From assembly GCA_036401895.1 (NCBI GenBank), contig DASWTW010000562.1, positions 1-31,603 of the forward strand: a stretch of DNA of 31,603 nt, written 5' to 3'. Origin of the DNA: LB3-1 sp036401895 (GTDB taxonomy: Bacteria > Chloroflexota > Chloroflexia > Chloroflexales > Kallotenuaceae). This document shows positions 1 to 6,851 of the stretch, one piece after another. A program made the translations under genes and the position numbers. Under the pieces are notes generated by a model. It was not told the origin of the DNA. It did no database searches and saw nothing but the letters and a program-made list of their open reading frames with translations. The first letter of the stretch is position 1; each line of letters opens with the position of its first letter.

Positions 1-12
1 CGGCGCTTCCGC

Positions 13-555
13 TCAGCTCTCGGCGATCAGATAGATCCGGTTATCCTCGACCTTGTACAGCATCGGCGCGACAGTCAGCGTAGGATAGCGCCGCCGGAGC
101 CGATCGGCCTCGCCGACCACAAAATCCACCTCGTTATCGATCTCGAACATCGGCGAGTAGTTCATAAAATGATCTTCCGCGCGCTGGCGCTCCCAGCCGG
201 CTCGCTCGACCAGGCCATTGACAAACGCCTCGCGCTTCGACGCCAGATTGACCATACCGCAGTTGGTATGCCCGATCAGCGCGATCGCCTGCACGCCGCC
301 CACCGCGATCGCGTACGAGACTTTAAAATCACTGTAGCGCAGATTCGCGCCGCCGGCCCGGATGATGTAGGCATAATTATCGGGAATAGTCAGATGCTTG
401 CGATGGTCCATGCACATACCGATCAGCAGCTCGGCCGAGGTGTACGTGCCGAAAGGACGGCCCAGGTTGTGATATTCCAGCAGGCGGCCGATCGGGGTGT
501 CCTGATACTGCGGAAAAATATCGCTGGCGGAATCGACCGCGACGATCTGCGTCAT
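13..555 (-). CDS. Beta-class carbonic anhydrase-like protein
   Basis: The 180-aa cytoplasmic protein carries the zinc signature of beta carbonic anhydrases: C48-x-D50-x-R52 (CMDHR) and H96-x-x-C99 (GHTNC). C48, H96 and C99 are the expected zinc ligands, and D50/R52 the expected Asp-Arg dyad. Such enzymes interconvert CO2 and bicarbonate. The protein is somewhat shorter than the usual 190-220 residues. The ATG at 555 has a GGAG on the minus strand at 567-564, spaced 8 nt, which supports this start. The gene diverges from the VTT membrane protein across about 120 bp, and its stop lies 13 bp from the window edge, so any partner further left is unseen. The zinc motif makes the family call firm; activity in vivo is inferred. 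Confidence 0.87.
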   Translation of the reverse strand: MTQIVAVDSASDIFPQYQDTPIGRLLEYHNLGRPFGTYTSAELLIGMCMDHRKHLTIPDNYAYIIRAGGANLRYSDFKVSYAIAVGGVQAIALIGHTNCGMVNLASKREAFVNGLVERAGWERQRAEDHFMNYSPMFEIDNEVDFVVGEADRLRRRYPTLTVAPMLYKVEDNRIYLIAES

Positions 556-666
556 TTGCTATGCTCCAAGCGTCAAATGTTGTTGATATCAGCGGGACAA
601 AGCCCAGTACAGAGTACCATAGCTTCGACGCAGCGATTTCAACGCGCCGGGGCGAGGCTTAGCAGG

Positions 667-672
667 TATAAT
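667..672 (+). promoter_or_regulatory. -10 element, possible leaderless promoter
   Basis: A perfect TATAAT lies 7 nt before the ATG at 680. Transcription would begin at or next to that ATG, giving a leaderless mRNA. No -35 match is seen at the usual distance and no ribosome-binding site precedes the ATG. Confidence 0.45.
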
Positions 673-679
673 GCAGACG

Positions 680-1273
680 ATGATCGAAGAAACAAGCAAC
701 CCACTACCCGCCCAGGCGGCGGAGCAGCCGGCTCGACGCAGCAACTACTGGAAGATCGGCCTGATCCTGGTGGCCGCGCTGGGGCTCAATCTGCTGGTCT
801 TAGCCATTCCCCGAGGCTGGATCGAGGGCCTGCGTGGCTACGGCGCGCTGGGCTATCTGGCGGCGTTCGGCATCACCGCGCTGGCTAACGCCTCGGTCGT
901 CGTGCCGATCCCGTATCCGGGGCTGATCGCGCTGCTGGCCCGTGTGCTGGGCAATCCGCTGGGCATCGCGCTTGCGGGCGCGGCCGGCTCGACACTTGGC
1001 GAGAGCACGGCGTTTATCGTGGGGCGCGCGGGCAAGACCGCTGTGGAAGACACGCGCTTCTATCGCTGGGTCAAGCACCAGCTGCGCACGCCGGTGCGGG
1101 CGTTTATCGTTCTGTTTCTGCTGAGCGCGCCGCCGAATCCGTTTTTCGATGTCGCGGGCCTGACCGCCGGCTCGCTGGGCGTGCCGTTCTGGATCTTCGC
1201 CACGGCAACATTTTTAGGCCGCATCCTCAAGATGCTTTTCTTCGCGGGCATCGGCCAGCAGTTTCTCGCCTGA
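680..1273 (+). CDS. VTT-domain (DedA/TVP38-like) integral membrane protein
   Basis: A polytopic membrane protein of about 197 aa. A hydrophobic helix near residues 25-43 is followed by a region with the small-residue-rich VTT/SNARE-associated fold: a GNPLGIALAGAAG segment, then a helix-breaking APPNPFFDVAG segment and two closing helices. VTT (DedA/TVP38) proteins are linked to lipid scrambling, undecaprenyl-phosphate recycling or membrane-potential maintenance; the substrate here is unknown. Two in-frame ATGs compete, 671 and 680. TATAAT at 667-672 overlaps the first ATG and would start transcription at about 679-680, so I choose 680 as a possible leaderless start. Neither ATG has a good Shine-Dalgarno. 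The gene may be cotranscribed with the sulfotransferase 89 bp downstream. Confidence 0.8.
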   Translation: MIEETSNPLPAQAAEQPARRSNYWKIGLILVAALGLNLLVLAIPRGWIEGLRGYGALGYLAAFGITALANASVVVPIPYPGLIALLARVLGNPLGIALAGAAGSTLGESTAFIVGRAGKTAVEDTRFYRWVKHQLRTPVRAFIVLFLLSAPPNPFFDVAGLTAGSLGVPFWIFATATFLGRILKMLFFAGIGQQFLA

Positions 1274-1362
1274 TCACGCGCATCTATCTCAAAAGCCTTC
1301 TCTGAAGATCGATAAGCTCTGGTCCATCCCTGCCCACCGCTGGCCATACTGATGGAGATCCT

Positions 1363-2121
1363 ATGCCACTCAAAGTAATTGGCGCCGGCTTTGGACGAAC
1401 CGGCACGACATCGCTCAAGCAGGCGCTCGAAGACCTCGGCTTCGATCCCTGCCACCATATGATCGAGGCATTTGCGCACCCGGAGCATGTGCCAGTGTGG
1501 GAAGCTGCCGCGAATGGGCAGCCAGTCGAGTGGGAGGACGTGTTCGGGAATTACCAGGCGGCTGTTGACTGGCCGGCGGCAGCCTTCTATGAGCAGCTGA
1601 TGGAGCGCTACCCCGATGCCAAAGTCATTCTCACGGTCCGCGATCCAGAGCGCTGGTACGAGAGCACGCAGAATACCATCTACGCCATTGGCAAGCTCAC
1701 CTCGTCACCGCCGATGTCGTGGCTGACGACCGTGTTTGCTCCACATCGGCGGCGAATCACGGCGCTGACCGGACGTCTGGCCTGGGATGGACTATTCGGT
1801 GGGCGATTCGAGGATCGGCAGCATACGATTGATGTCTTCAACCGGTACAACGCGGACGTGCAGCGCCGCGTCCCGGCCGAGCGGCTGCTGGTCTATGATG
1901 TCAAGCAAGGCTGGGAGCCGCTGTGTACATTCCTGGGCGTGCAGGTGCCACAGAACAAGCCCTTTCCACACCTCAACGATACTGCCAATTTCCGCAAGGC
2001 CATTCGCGCTATCCAGACCATCAACTATGGTCTGCGGGCCGGCGTTGTGGCGCTCGCAGCTCTTGCTACGCTCGGGTTGATCCGCCGCATACGCTCCAAT
2101 AATGGAGCTAGAATCCACTGA
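1363..2121 (+). CDS. Sulfotransferase-family protein with C-terminal membrane anchor
   Basis: A 252-aa P-loop protein of the sulfotransferase superfamily. The N-terminal GAGFGRTGTTSLKQAL (about residues 7-22) is the 5'-phosphosulfate-binding loop, and VILTVRDPERWYEST (about 88-102) matches the 3'-phosphate-binding segment with its Arg and Ser. Relatives either transfer sulfate from PAPS or are uncharacterised. The last about 30 residues hold a hydrophobic helix (about 224-240) followed by a basic tail, RRIR, predicting a tail anchor with the catalytic domain in the cytoplasm; this is unusual for small bacterial sulfotransferases. The start is set by GGAG five nucleotides before the ATG. The stop codon overlaps a long hairpin shared with the convergent gene. 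Confidence 0.82.
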   Translation: MPLKVIGAGFGRTGTTSLKQALEDLGFDPCHHMIEAFAHPEHVPVWEAAANGQPVEWEDVFGNYQAAVDWPAAAFYEQLMERYPDAKVILTVRDPERWYESTQNTIYAIGKLTSSPPMSWLTTVFAPHRRRITALTGRLAWDGLFGGRFEDRQHTIDVFNRYNADVQRRVPAERLLVYDVKQGWEPLCTFLGVQVPQNKPFPHLNDTANFRKAIRAIQTINYGLRAGVVALAALATLGLIRRIRSNNGARIH

Positions 2122-2165
2122 CCACGGTTTAAACGCTTGCCGATTGGCGTTTGAGCCGTGGTCAG
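2118..2165. terminator. Long inverted repeat between convergent genes
   Basis: Two 19-nt arms (2118-2136 and 2147-2165) pair throughout, with two positions that are G.U wobbles on one RNA strand. They are separated by a 10-nt loop. The structure begins one base before the sulfotransferase stop (2119-2121) and ends 15 bp before the stop of the minus-strand gene. It is placed to end transcription from both sides, but neither strand has a clear U-tract. Confidence 0.6.
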
Positions 2166-2179
2166 CTGTTGTCGACGCG

Positions 2180-4417
2180 CTAGCGGCCGGGAACACCTAC
2201 GCTGGTCTCAGCGCCGCGACCCTGCGGCCCGCCGGTAAAGATCGAGCGCTCGGCCACCACCGGACGATCGGCCGTGACGATCGCGGTGACGACCGGCTGC
2301 TCCGGCACGTCGGCATTGACCGAGATCGTCAGCCGGGCCATGCCGGGGATCGTGTGGGAGCGCTGCTCGACGCGGCCCTCGCTCAGCACATAGGTGATCG
2401 CCAGATCCACGGCGTCACGATTCGCGTTCGAGATCAGCAAAAACTCCTCGGCAGGCGCGGCGGTCGAGCCCTCGACAAAGGTCCAGCGCGTTGCCGCCTC
2501 GGGAGCGCCCGCCGTTGCGCTGGCCGCCGCGCCGTTCTCGATCAGCATCGTGCGCTCGGCGGCGATCGGACGCTCGGCCTGCACCTCCATCGCGAACGGC
2601 AGATCCGGCACGACATCGTTGAGCGTCAGCACAAAGCGCGACTCCGGCGCGAGCGCGTAGCGGCGGCTGAGCGACGTGCCGTCCTCGCTCATGATCTGAA
2701 GCGAGATCGCGACCTGCTGCGGCCACGGATTCAGCAGATGCAGCGTCGTAGTAAAACCCACAGTCGTCGATCCTTCGGCAAACGACCAGTGACGGCTCAG
2801 ATCCGAAACGCCGGTGATCAGATGCGCCGCGCCGCTGCCAAAGAAGACCGAGCGCTCGGCGGCGACCGGCTGGGACGCGACAAGCTTGAGGCCAAACTGG
2901 GCGTCGGGCAGCAGATCGTTGAGCAGCAGCGTGGAGCGGCTGCGCGGCGCGAAGGTTGCGCTGCGCGTGATCGGCGCGGTGCCGTCGGGGTAGAACGTCA
3001 GCGTCGCGGCGACTTCCTGGCGCTGCGGATTGACGACCAGCAGCACGGTCTGCGTATCAGTGATCGTCGTACCTTCGCCAAAGTACCAGGCCCGAGCCGG
3101 CTCAGCAGCACCGCCGCTGCCCATCAGCTCGCGCCCGACGATCAACGTGCGCTCGGCCAGCACCGCCCGATTCGACTGAAGATCCAGGCCCAGCGAGGTC
3201 GGCTCAGGCAACGTCGAGTTGAGCGTCACGTCCACACGCTGGCGCGGCGGCACCACCACCGAGCGACGCTCCTCGCCGCCGGGCGTGAACGCGGTCAGCG
3301 TTGTGCGCGCCTCGTCCGCGCCGGTATTGAAGAAGACGATCCGCTCGGTAGCGTTGGTGGTGTTGCCCTCGGCAAAGATCGTACGGGAGCGCACCACAGC
3401 CTGATCGATCGTGGGCCGCAGCTCAGCGATCAGATCCGTGAGCCGCTGCGGCGAGCCGGTCGCCGCGCTGATCTGCTCCGAAGCGATGCGATAGCTGGAC
3501 GACAGCCAGCCGAATAGCTCTACCAGCCGGGCCTGCGCGGCCTCGCTCACGCCTTCCGCCTCGACGTTCGCCAGCACCGCAATGCGCACGGCTCCCTCGC
3601 TCGCGCCGTCGATACGATTGGACACGCTGCCGCTGCTCTCGTAGATATTGCCCTGCGCATCGATCACATAGTGATACGGCAGCTCGGGCTGGCCCTGGAC
3701 ATTCTGGCTGACCCAGCGCAGCGCGCGCAGTGTGGCGACCGGATTGGGATCATCGGCGGGGACCAGGAGCTGCACCAGCTCGATCTGACGCGGCTGCTGG
3801 CGCTCACGGGTTGCGGGCGTGGTCGGGCCGGCCCACTCGACGCGGGAGATCGCTTCGGGCGCGGGCGTGAGCGTCGGCGGTCCTAAGAGCGGAACACGGC
3901 CGACAATATCGACCAGGCGCGGGCCGGCTGTGGAGCTGAGGTAGGTGAGCTTGATCTCGTCCAGTGACGGCGAGGCGCTCTGTGCCGTCAGCGCGACGCG
4001 ATACTGGAGCCAGCTGGTAAAAAGCCGGAAGGTCACGACCTGCGAAAGATCACGGCCCTGCTGCTGCGCGACGGACTGCGCGGTGCGCCACTCGTCCCAG
4101 GTCTGGCCGTCGGTGCTGGAGCGGACCTGAAGCGTCAGCCCTTGATCGGCCCCGACATTGGCGCTCCACGCCACCAGGCCGGCGTTAAAGCCGAAGGGAG
4201 CCTGAAGCGGCGCTGAAATATACTCGCCGCTGGTCTGGCCGTCCTGAAGCCGAAGCACGCTGCCGTCGACAAAGGTGTTGGTAAAGCTACCGGGCAGCCA
4301 ATCGTTGACCTCGCTGTGTGTCCAGGAGCCGGTTTGTACCGGCGGCGCTTGCCGAACAGGCGCGGCGAAGGCGGTCAGCGGCAGCAGCACGAGCAACACA
4401 GGCAGCAGACGGCGCAT
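2180..4417 (-). CDS. Exported protein: degenerate amidase-like domain plus four beta repeats
   Basis: A secreted protein of 745 aa. The chosen ATG at 4417 follows GGAGG at 4431-4427 (8 nt spacing) and starts a clean signal peptide, MRRLLPVLLVLLPLTAFAA; the open frame upstream of it has no such start. Residues about 30-165 look like a beta-sandwich. Residues about 190-320 resemble the N-acetylmuramoyl-L-alanine amidase/PGRP fold (SRVEWAG, then YHYVIDAQGNIYE). The zinc-binding His-His motif expected around 214-220 reads VQLLVP, and the second His region reads RIDGA, so catalysis is unlikely. From about 343 to the end there are about four copies of a roughly 110-residue beta repeat with a W-x-F-x-EGST start and an ERP-x-AAERS end. 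A cell-wall or surface binding role is inferred. Confidence 0.8.
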   Translation of the reverse strand: MRRLLPVLLVLLPLTAFAAPVRQAPPVQTGSWTHSEVNDWLPGSFTNTFVDGSVLRLQDGQTSGEYISAPLQAPFGFNAGLVAWSANVGADQGLTLQVRSSTDGQTWDEWRTAQSVAQQQGRDLSQVVTFRLFTSWLQYRVALTAQSASPSLDEIKLTYLSSTAGPRLVDIVGRVPLLGPPTLTPAPEAISRVEWAGPTTPATRERQQPRQIELVQLLVPADDPNPVATLRALRWVSQNVQGQPELPYHYVIDAQGNIYESSGSVSNRIDGASEGAVRIAVLANVEAEGVSEAAQARLVELFGWLSSSYRIASEQISAATGSPQRLTDLIAELRPTIDQAVVRSRTIFAEGNTTNATERIVFFNTGADEARTTLTAFTPGGEERRSVVVPPRQRVDVTLNSTLPEPTSLGLDLQSNRAVLAERTLIVGRELMGSGGAAEPARAWYFGEGTTITDTQTVLLVVNPQRQEVAATLTFYPDGTAPITRSATFAPRSRSTLLLNDLLPDAQFGLKLVASQPVAAERSVFFGSGAAHLITGVSDLSRHWSFAEGSTTVGFTTTLHLLNPWPQQVAISLQIMSEDGTSLSRRYALAPESRFVLTLNDVVPDLPFAMEVQAERPIAAERTMLIENGAAASATAGAPEAATRWTFVEGSTAAPAEEFLLISNANRDAVDLAITYVLSEGRVEQRSHTIPGMARLTISVNADVPEQPVVTAIVTADRPVVAERSIFTGGPQGRGAETSVGVPGR

Positions 4418-4486
4418 ACAGCATGTCCTCCAAATCGGTGCGCGTCGGCGTGGGCGCACACACGTTTCAACGTTCTGATGGGAGAA

Positions 4487-4509
4487 AGGGGCGCACAATG
4501 TACGCCCCT
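4487..4509 (-). terminator. Terminator-like hairpin after the glycoside-hydrolase lipoprotein gene
   Basis: A 7-bp GC-rich stem (AGGGGCG/CGCCCCT) with a 9-nt loop lies 29 nt past the stop of the minus-strand gene ending at 4538. On the minus strand it is followed by TTTCTCCC, a weak U-tract. It probably separates that gene from the amidase-like gene downstream. Confidence 0.5.
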
Positions 4510-4537
4510 CAGAGTAGATGACCTGGTTCGATCGCGC

Positions 4538-6571
4538 TTACTCCGACTTGAGCGCCTCGATCGTGTAGTCGTTGTCCGGGTCCCACAGCGCCCAGCCGCT
4601 GACACCATTCGCGCGATTCTTCTCGGTTGCGTCGATCTGCGCCCGGACTTCCTTCGTGCCATAGCGCACGATGTACTGATCCGGCACCCAGATCAGCGTG
4701 AAGTCCTGGAGCCAGGGCCGAGCTTTGGCGCGGCTGGCCTCACCCGCAAGCTGATCTTTGACCTTCTGCATCGAGAAGTCCACAATCTCGAAGGGATGCG
4801 CGCCGGGATTCTCGAAGCCTAGCTCGCCAAAAACGAAGTGCGACGGATAAACCATCGGATACACGTAGTCGGCGTACTTGCCCATGATCTGCAAATTCTG
4901 GCCGATGTTGGGCTGCGGCTTCCAGGCCACATAGCCGAACACGTCCACGCCGAAGTACGCGCCCGCGCCGTTGATCTGCTTCTGCGCGCGCTCCATAAAC
5001 CGCCCGACCGTGTTGTACATATCGTCGGGATTGTTGCGCCAGTCGCGCGGGCCTTTGAAGACCGTGCCGGTCAGATCGCCGTCCGACGGGAAGCGAATAT
5101 AGTCGAACTGGATCTCGTCGAAGCCGAGCTGTGCCGCCTCGACGCCCAGCGCGATATTGTAGTCCCAGACGCGCTCGTCGTAGGTGTCGAGCCAGGCAAT
5201 GCCGAAGTCGGCGAACCAGGGCTTGCCGTCCTTCTGGACATACCAGTCGGGATGCTTCTCCAGCAGCGCGTTGTCGTGAGCAAAGATGTGAATACGCGCG
5301 ATCGTGTAGATGTTGCGCTTCTTGGCCTCGGCCAGCATCTCGCGGATCGGCATGTAATCGGCGGAGGTTTCGGCCTCCACGACCTGCGGCACCTGCGACT
5401 GATAGTAGATGAAGCCGACATCCGCGAGATTATCCGATTTGATGTCGATCACGGCCGCGTTCAGCTCGGTCTGATCGATCATATCGTAGTACTCGTTGAC
5501 GGTGTCCATGCCGCCGGCCGCGACGTTGGCCTTGATGTAGAGCGCCTTGGCCTCGAACTGCTCAAGCTTGATCTCGGAGCTCAGGCCGCCCTCGGTCACC
5601 TGGGTCTCGCCGCGGCGGTAGCCCGGCAGCAGCGCGCGAATGTACGCGCCCTCTGGCACGTCTTCGAGCTTGTACTTGCCCTGATCGTCGGTGCGCGTGT
5701 AGGTAACGGCAGTGCCCGTGATCGTCGTCGAGGCGATCACCGTAGCGCGAGCCAGCGGCTTGCCGTCGACGCTATCCACGACGGTGCCCGAGATCACGTT
5801 GGGCCGCAGCGAAACGTCGAGCGAGGTCGTCTGTGGCAGCGACTCCTGAACCTCGTCGTAGCCGTCGGCCGAGAAGCTGACCTGAACGCCTTCGCTGACG
5901 TTCTTCAGCTCATACGAGCCGTCTTCGCCGGTCGTCGCGGTCGCATCGCCGGCTTTGACTGTCACGCCCGCTAGGCCCTTGCCGCTGTAGGTATCTTTGA
6001 CCGTACCGCGCAGCACGCTTGGCCGCAGCGCGATCTCGTGCGTCGTCGTGCGGCTGATGTCGGCGCGCGTCTCGACATAGTCGGGAGCGGCGATCGCGAT
6101 CTGGAAGGTCTCGGGCAGGTTCTGCAACGTGTACGCGCCGTTGGCGTCGGTTGTGGCGCTGATCGTGTCAGTCGCCTGCACGTGCGCGTTGCCGACCGGC
6201 TGATTGGTGTAGGCATCCTTCACAACACCGCTCAGCGTGTTCGGGCGAATCGTCACATCCAGCGTTGCGGTCGCAGGCTGGGTCTGGGCAAGCTCCGGCT
6301 TCTCGGCAAGATTGACGGAGGTGGTCTCGTAGCCAGGCGCGGCAATACTCAAGGTATCCTTGGCGCTCCAGCCGTTGGTGGTATATCGCCCGTCGGCATC
6401 GGTCTTGATCGGAGCGTTTTTGCCGAACGTGAGGGAGGCTTCTTTCACCGGCTGGTTGGTGTAGGCGTCGAGCACACGGCCGTTGATCGCTACTTTGTTT
6501 GTGCCGCAAGCTACGAGCACCAGCAACGCGATCAGCAGCAGCGGCACACGCCGCACAGTCGAAACGAACAT
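4538..6571 (-). CDS. Lipoprotein: four carboxypeptidase-regulatory-like domains and a putative glycoside hydrolase barrel
   Basis: A 677-aa lipoprotein. The N-terminus has a basic start, a hydrophobic core and a lipobox LVAC with Cys22 as the lipidated residue. Four carboxypeptidase-regulatory-like beta domains follow (about 27-110, 111-184, 185-257, 258-338), each with the G-x-V-x-D-x-x-(T/S)-x-x-P-(L/V)-x-x-A pattern. From about 342 to the end lies a DUF4015-type putative glycoside-hydrolase barrel, with the typical GFDEIQFDYIRFPSDG (483-498) and YADYVYPMVYPSHF (566-579) segments. D490 and D543 are candidate acids. The modular stalk would hold the hydrolase out from the membrane to act on cell-wall or extracellular glycan; the substrate is unknown. 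A strong promoter precedes it. AGGAG lies about 11 nt before the ATG, which is long. Confidence 0.85.
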   Translation of the reverse strand: MFVSTVRRVPLLLIALLVLVACGTNKVAINGRVLDAYTNQPVKEASLTFGKNAPIKTDADGRYTTNGWSAKDTLSIAAPGYETTSVNLAEKPELAQTQPATATLDVTIRPNTLSGVVKDAYTNQPVGNAHVQATDTISATTDANGAYTLQNLPETFQIAIAAPDYVETRADISRTTTHEIALRPSVLRGTVKDTYSGKGLAGVTVKAGDATATTGEDGSYELKNVSEGVQVSFSADGYDEVQESLPQTTSLDVSLRPNVISGTVVDSVDGKPLARATVIASTTITGTAVTYTRTDDQGKYKLEDVPEGAYIRALLPGYRRGETQVTEGGLSSEIKLEQFEAKALYIKANVAAGGMDTVNEYYDMIDQTELNAAVIDIKSDNLADVGFIYYQSQVPQVVEAETSADYMPIREMLAEAKKRNIYTIARIHIFAHDNALLEKHPDWYVQKDGKPWFADFGIAWLDTYDERVWDYNIALGVEAAQLGFDEIQFDYIRFPSDGDLTGTVFKGPRDWRNNPDDMYNTVGRFMERAQKQINGAGAYFGVDVFGYVAWKPQPNIGQNLQIMGKYADYVYPMVYPSHFVFGELGFENPGAHPFEIVDFSMQKVKDQLAGEASRAKARPWLQDFTLIWVPDQYIVRYGTKEVRAQIDATEKNRANGVSGWALWDPDNDYTIEALKSE

Positions 6572-6851
6572 GGGACTGTTAACTCCTGTGGGTACCTAAG
6601 TCTGCGGTAGTGTAGTGGCATGTGAGTGCTATGTCAAGCAGGAATCACGGGTATAACGAGACTCTCAGATTCGGCGAATCAGCGCCGGAGTCCGCCGCCG
6701 GAGCGCGCCGCTAAATATATGATCGCAATCGGCTGTTTCACTTTTTCGGCATTTAATCAGCGTTTTTTCGGCTGAGCACCATTTACTTCTGGGCAGCAAT
6801 CCCTAAGAATCGTGAGCATACACCAACGATCACTGTAACAAGGAGGATGCT
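6572..6851. other. Divergent intergenic region
   Basis: 280 bp separate two divergent genes for exported proteins. The minus-strand promoter is clear. For the plus-strand gene I see only weak AT-rich candidates (around 6711-6723 and 6804-6811) and no -35/-10 pair worth calling. No coding frame is supported here. Confidence 0.5.
6609..6637 (-). promoter_or_regulatory. Sigma-70-type promoter of the glycoside-hydrolase lipoprotein gene
   Basis: On the minus strand, TTGACA (6637-6632), a 17-nt spacer and TACACT (6614-6609) form a near-consensus promoter. The start of transcription would be about 6602, giving a leader of about 30 nt that includes the AGGAG. Confidence 0.75.

Noticed and set aside
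2102..3517. Long open frame opposite the amidase-like gene
   Set aside because: It is Arg/Gln/His-rich with low-complexity composition, has no start signal, and mirrors the real gene's GC-rich third positions.
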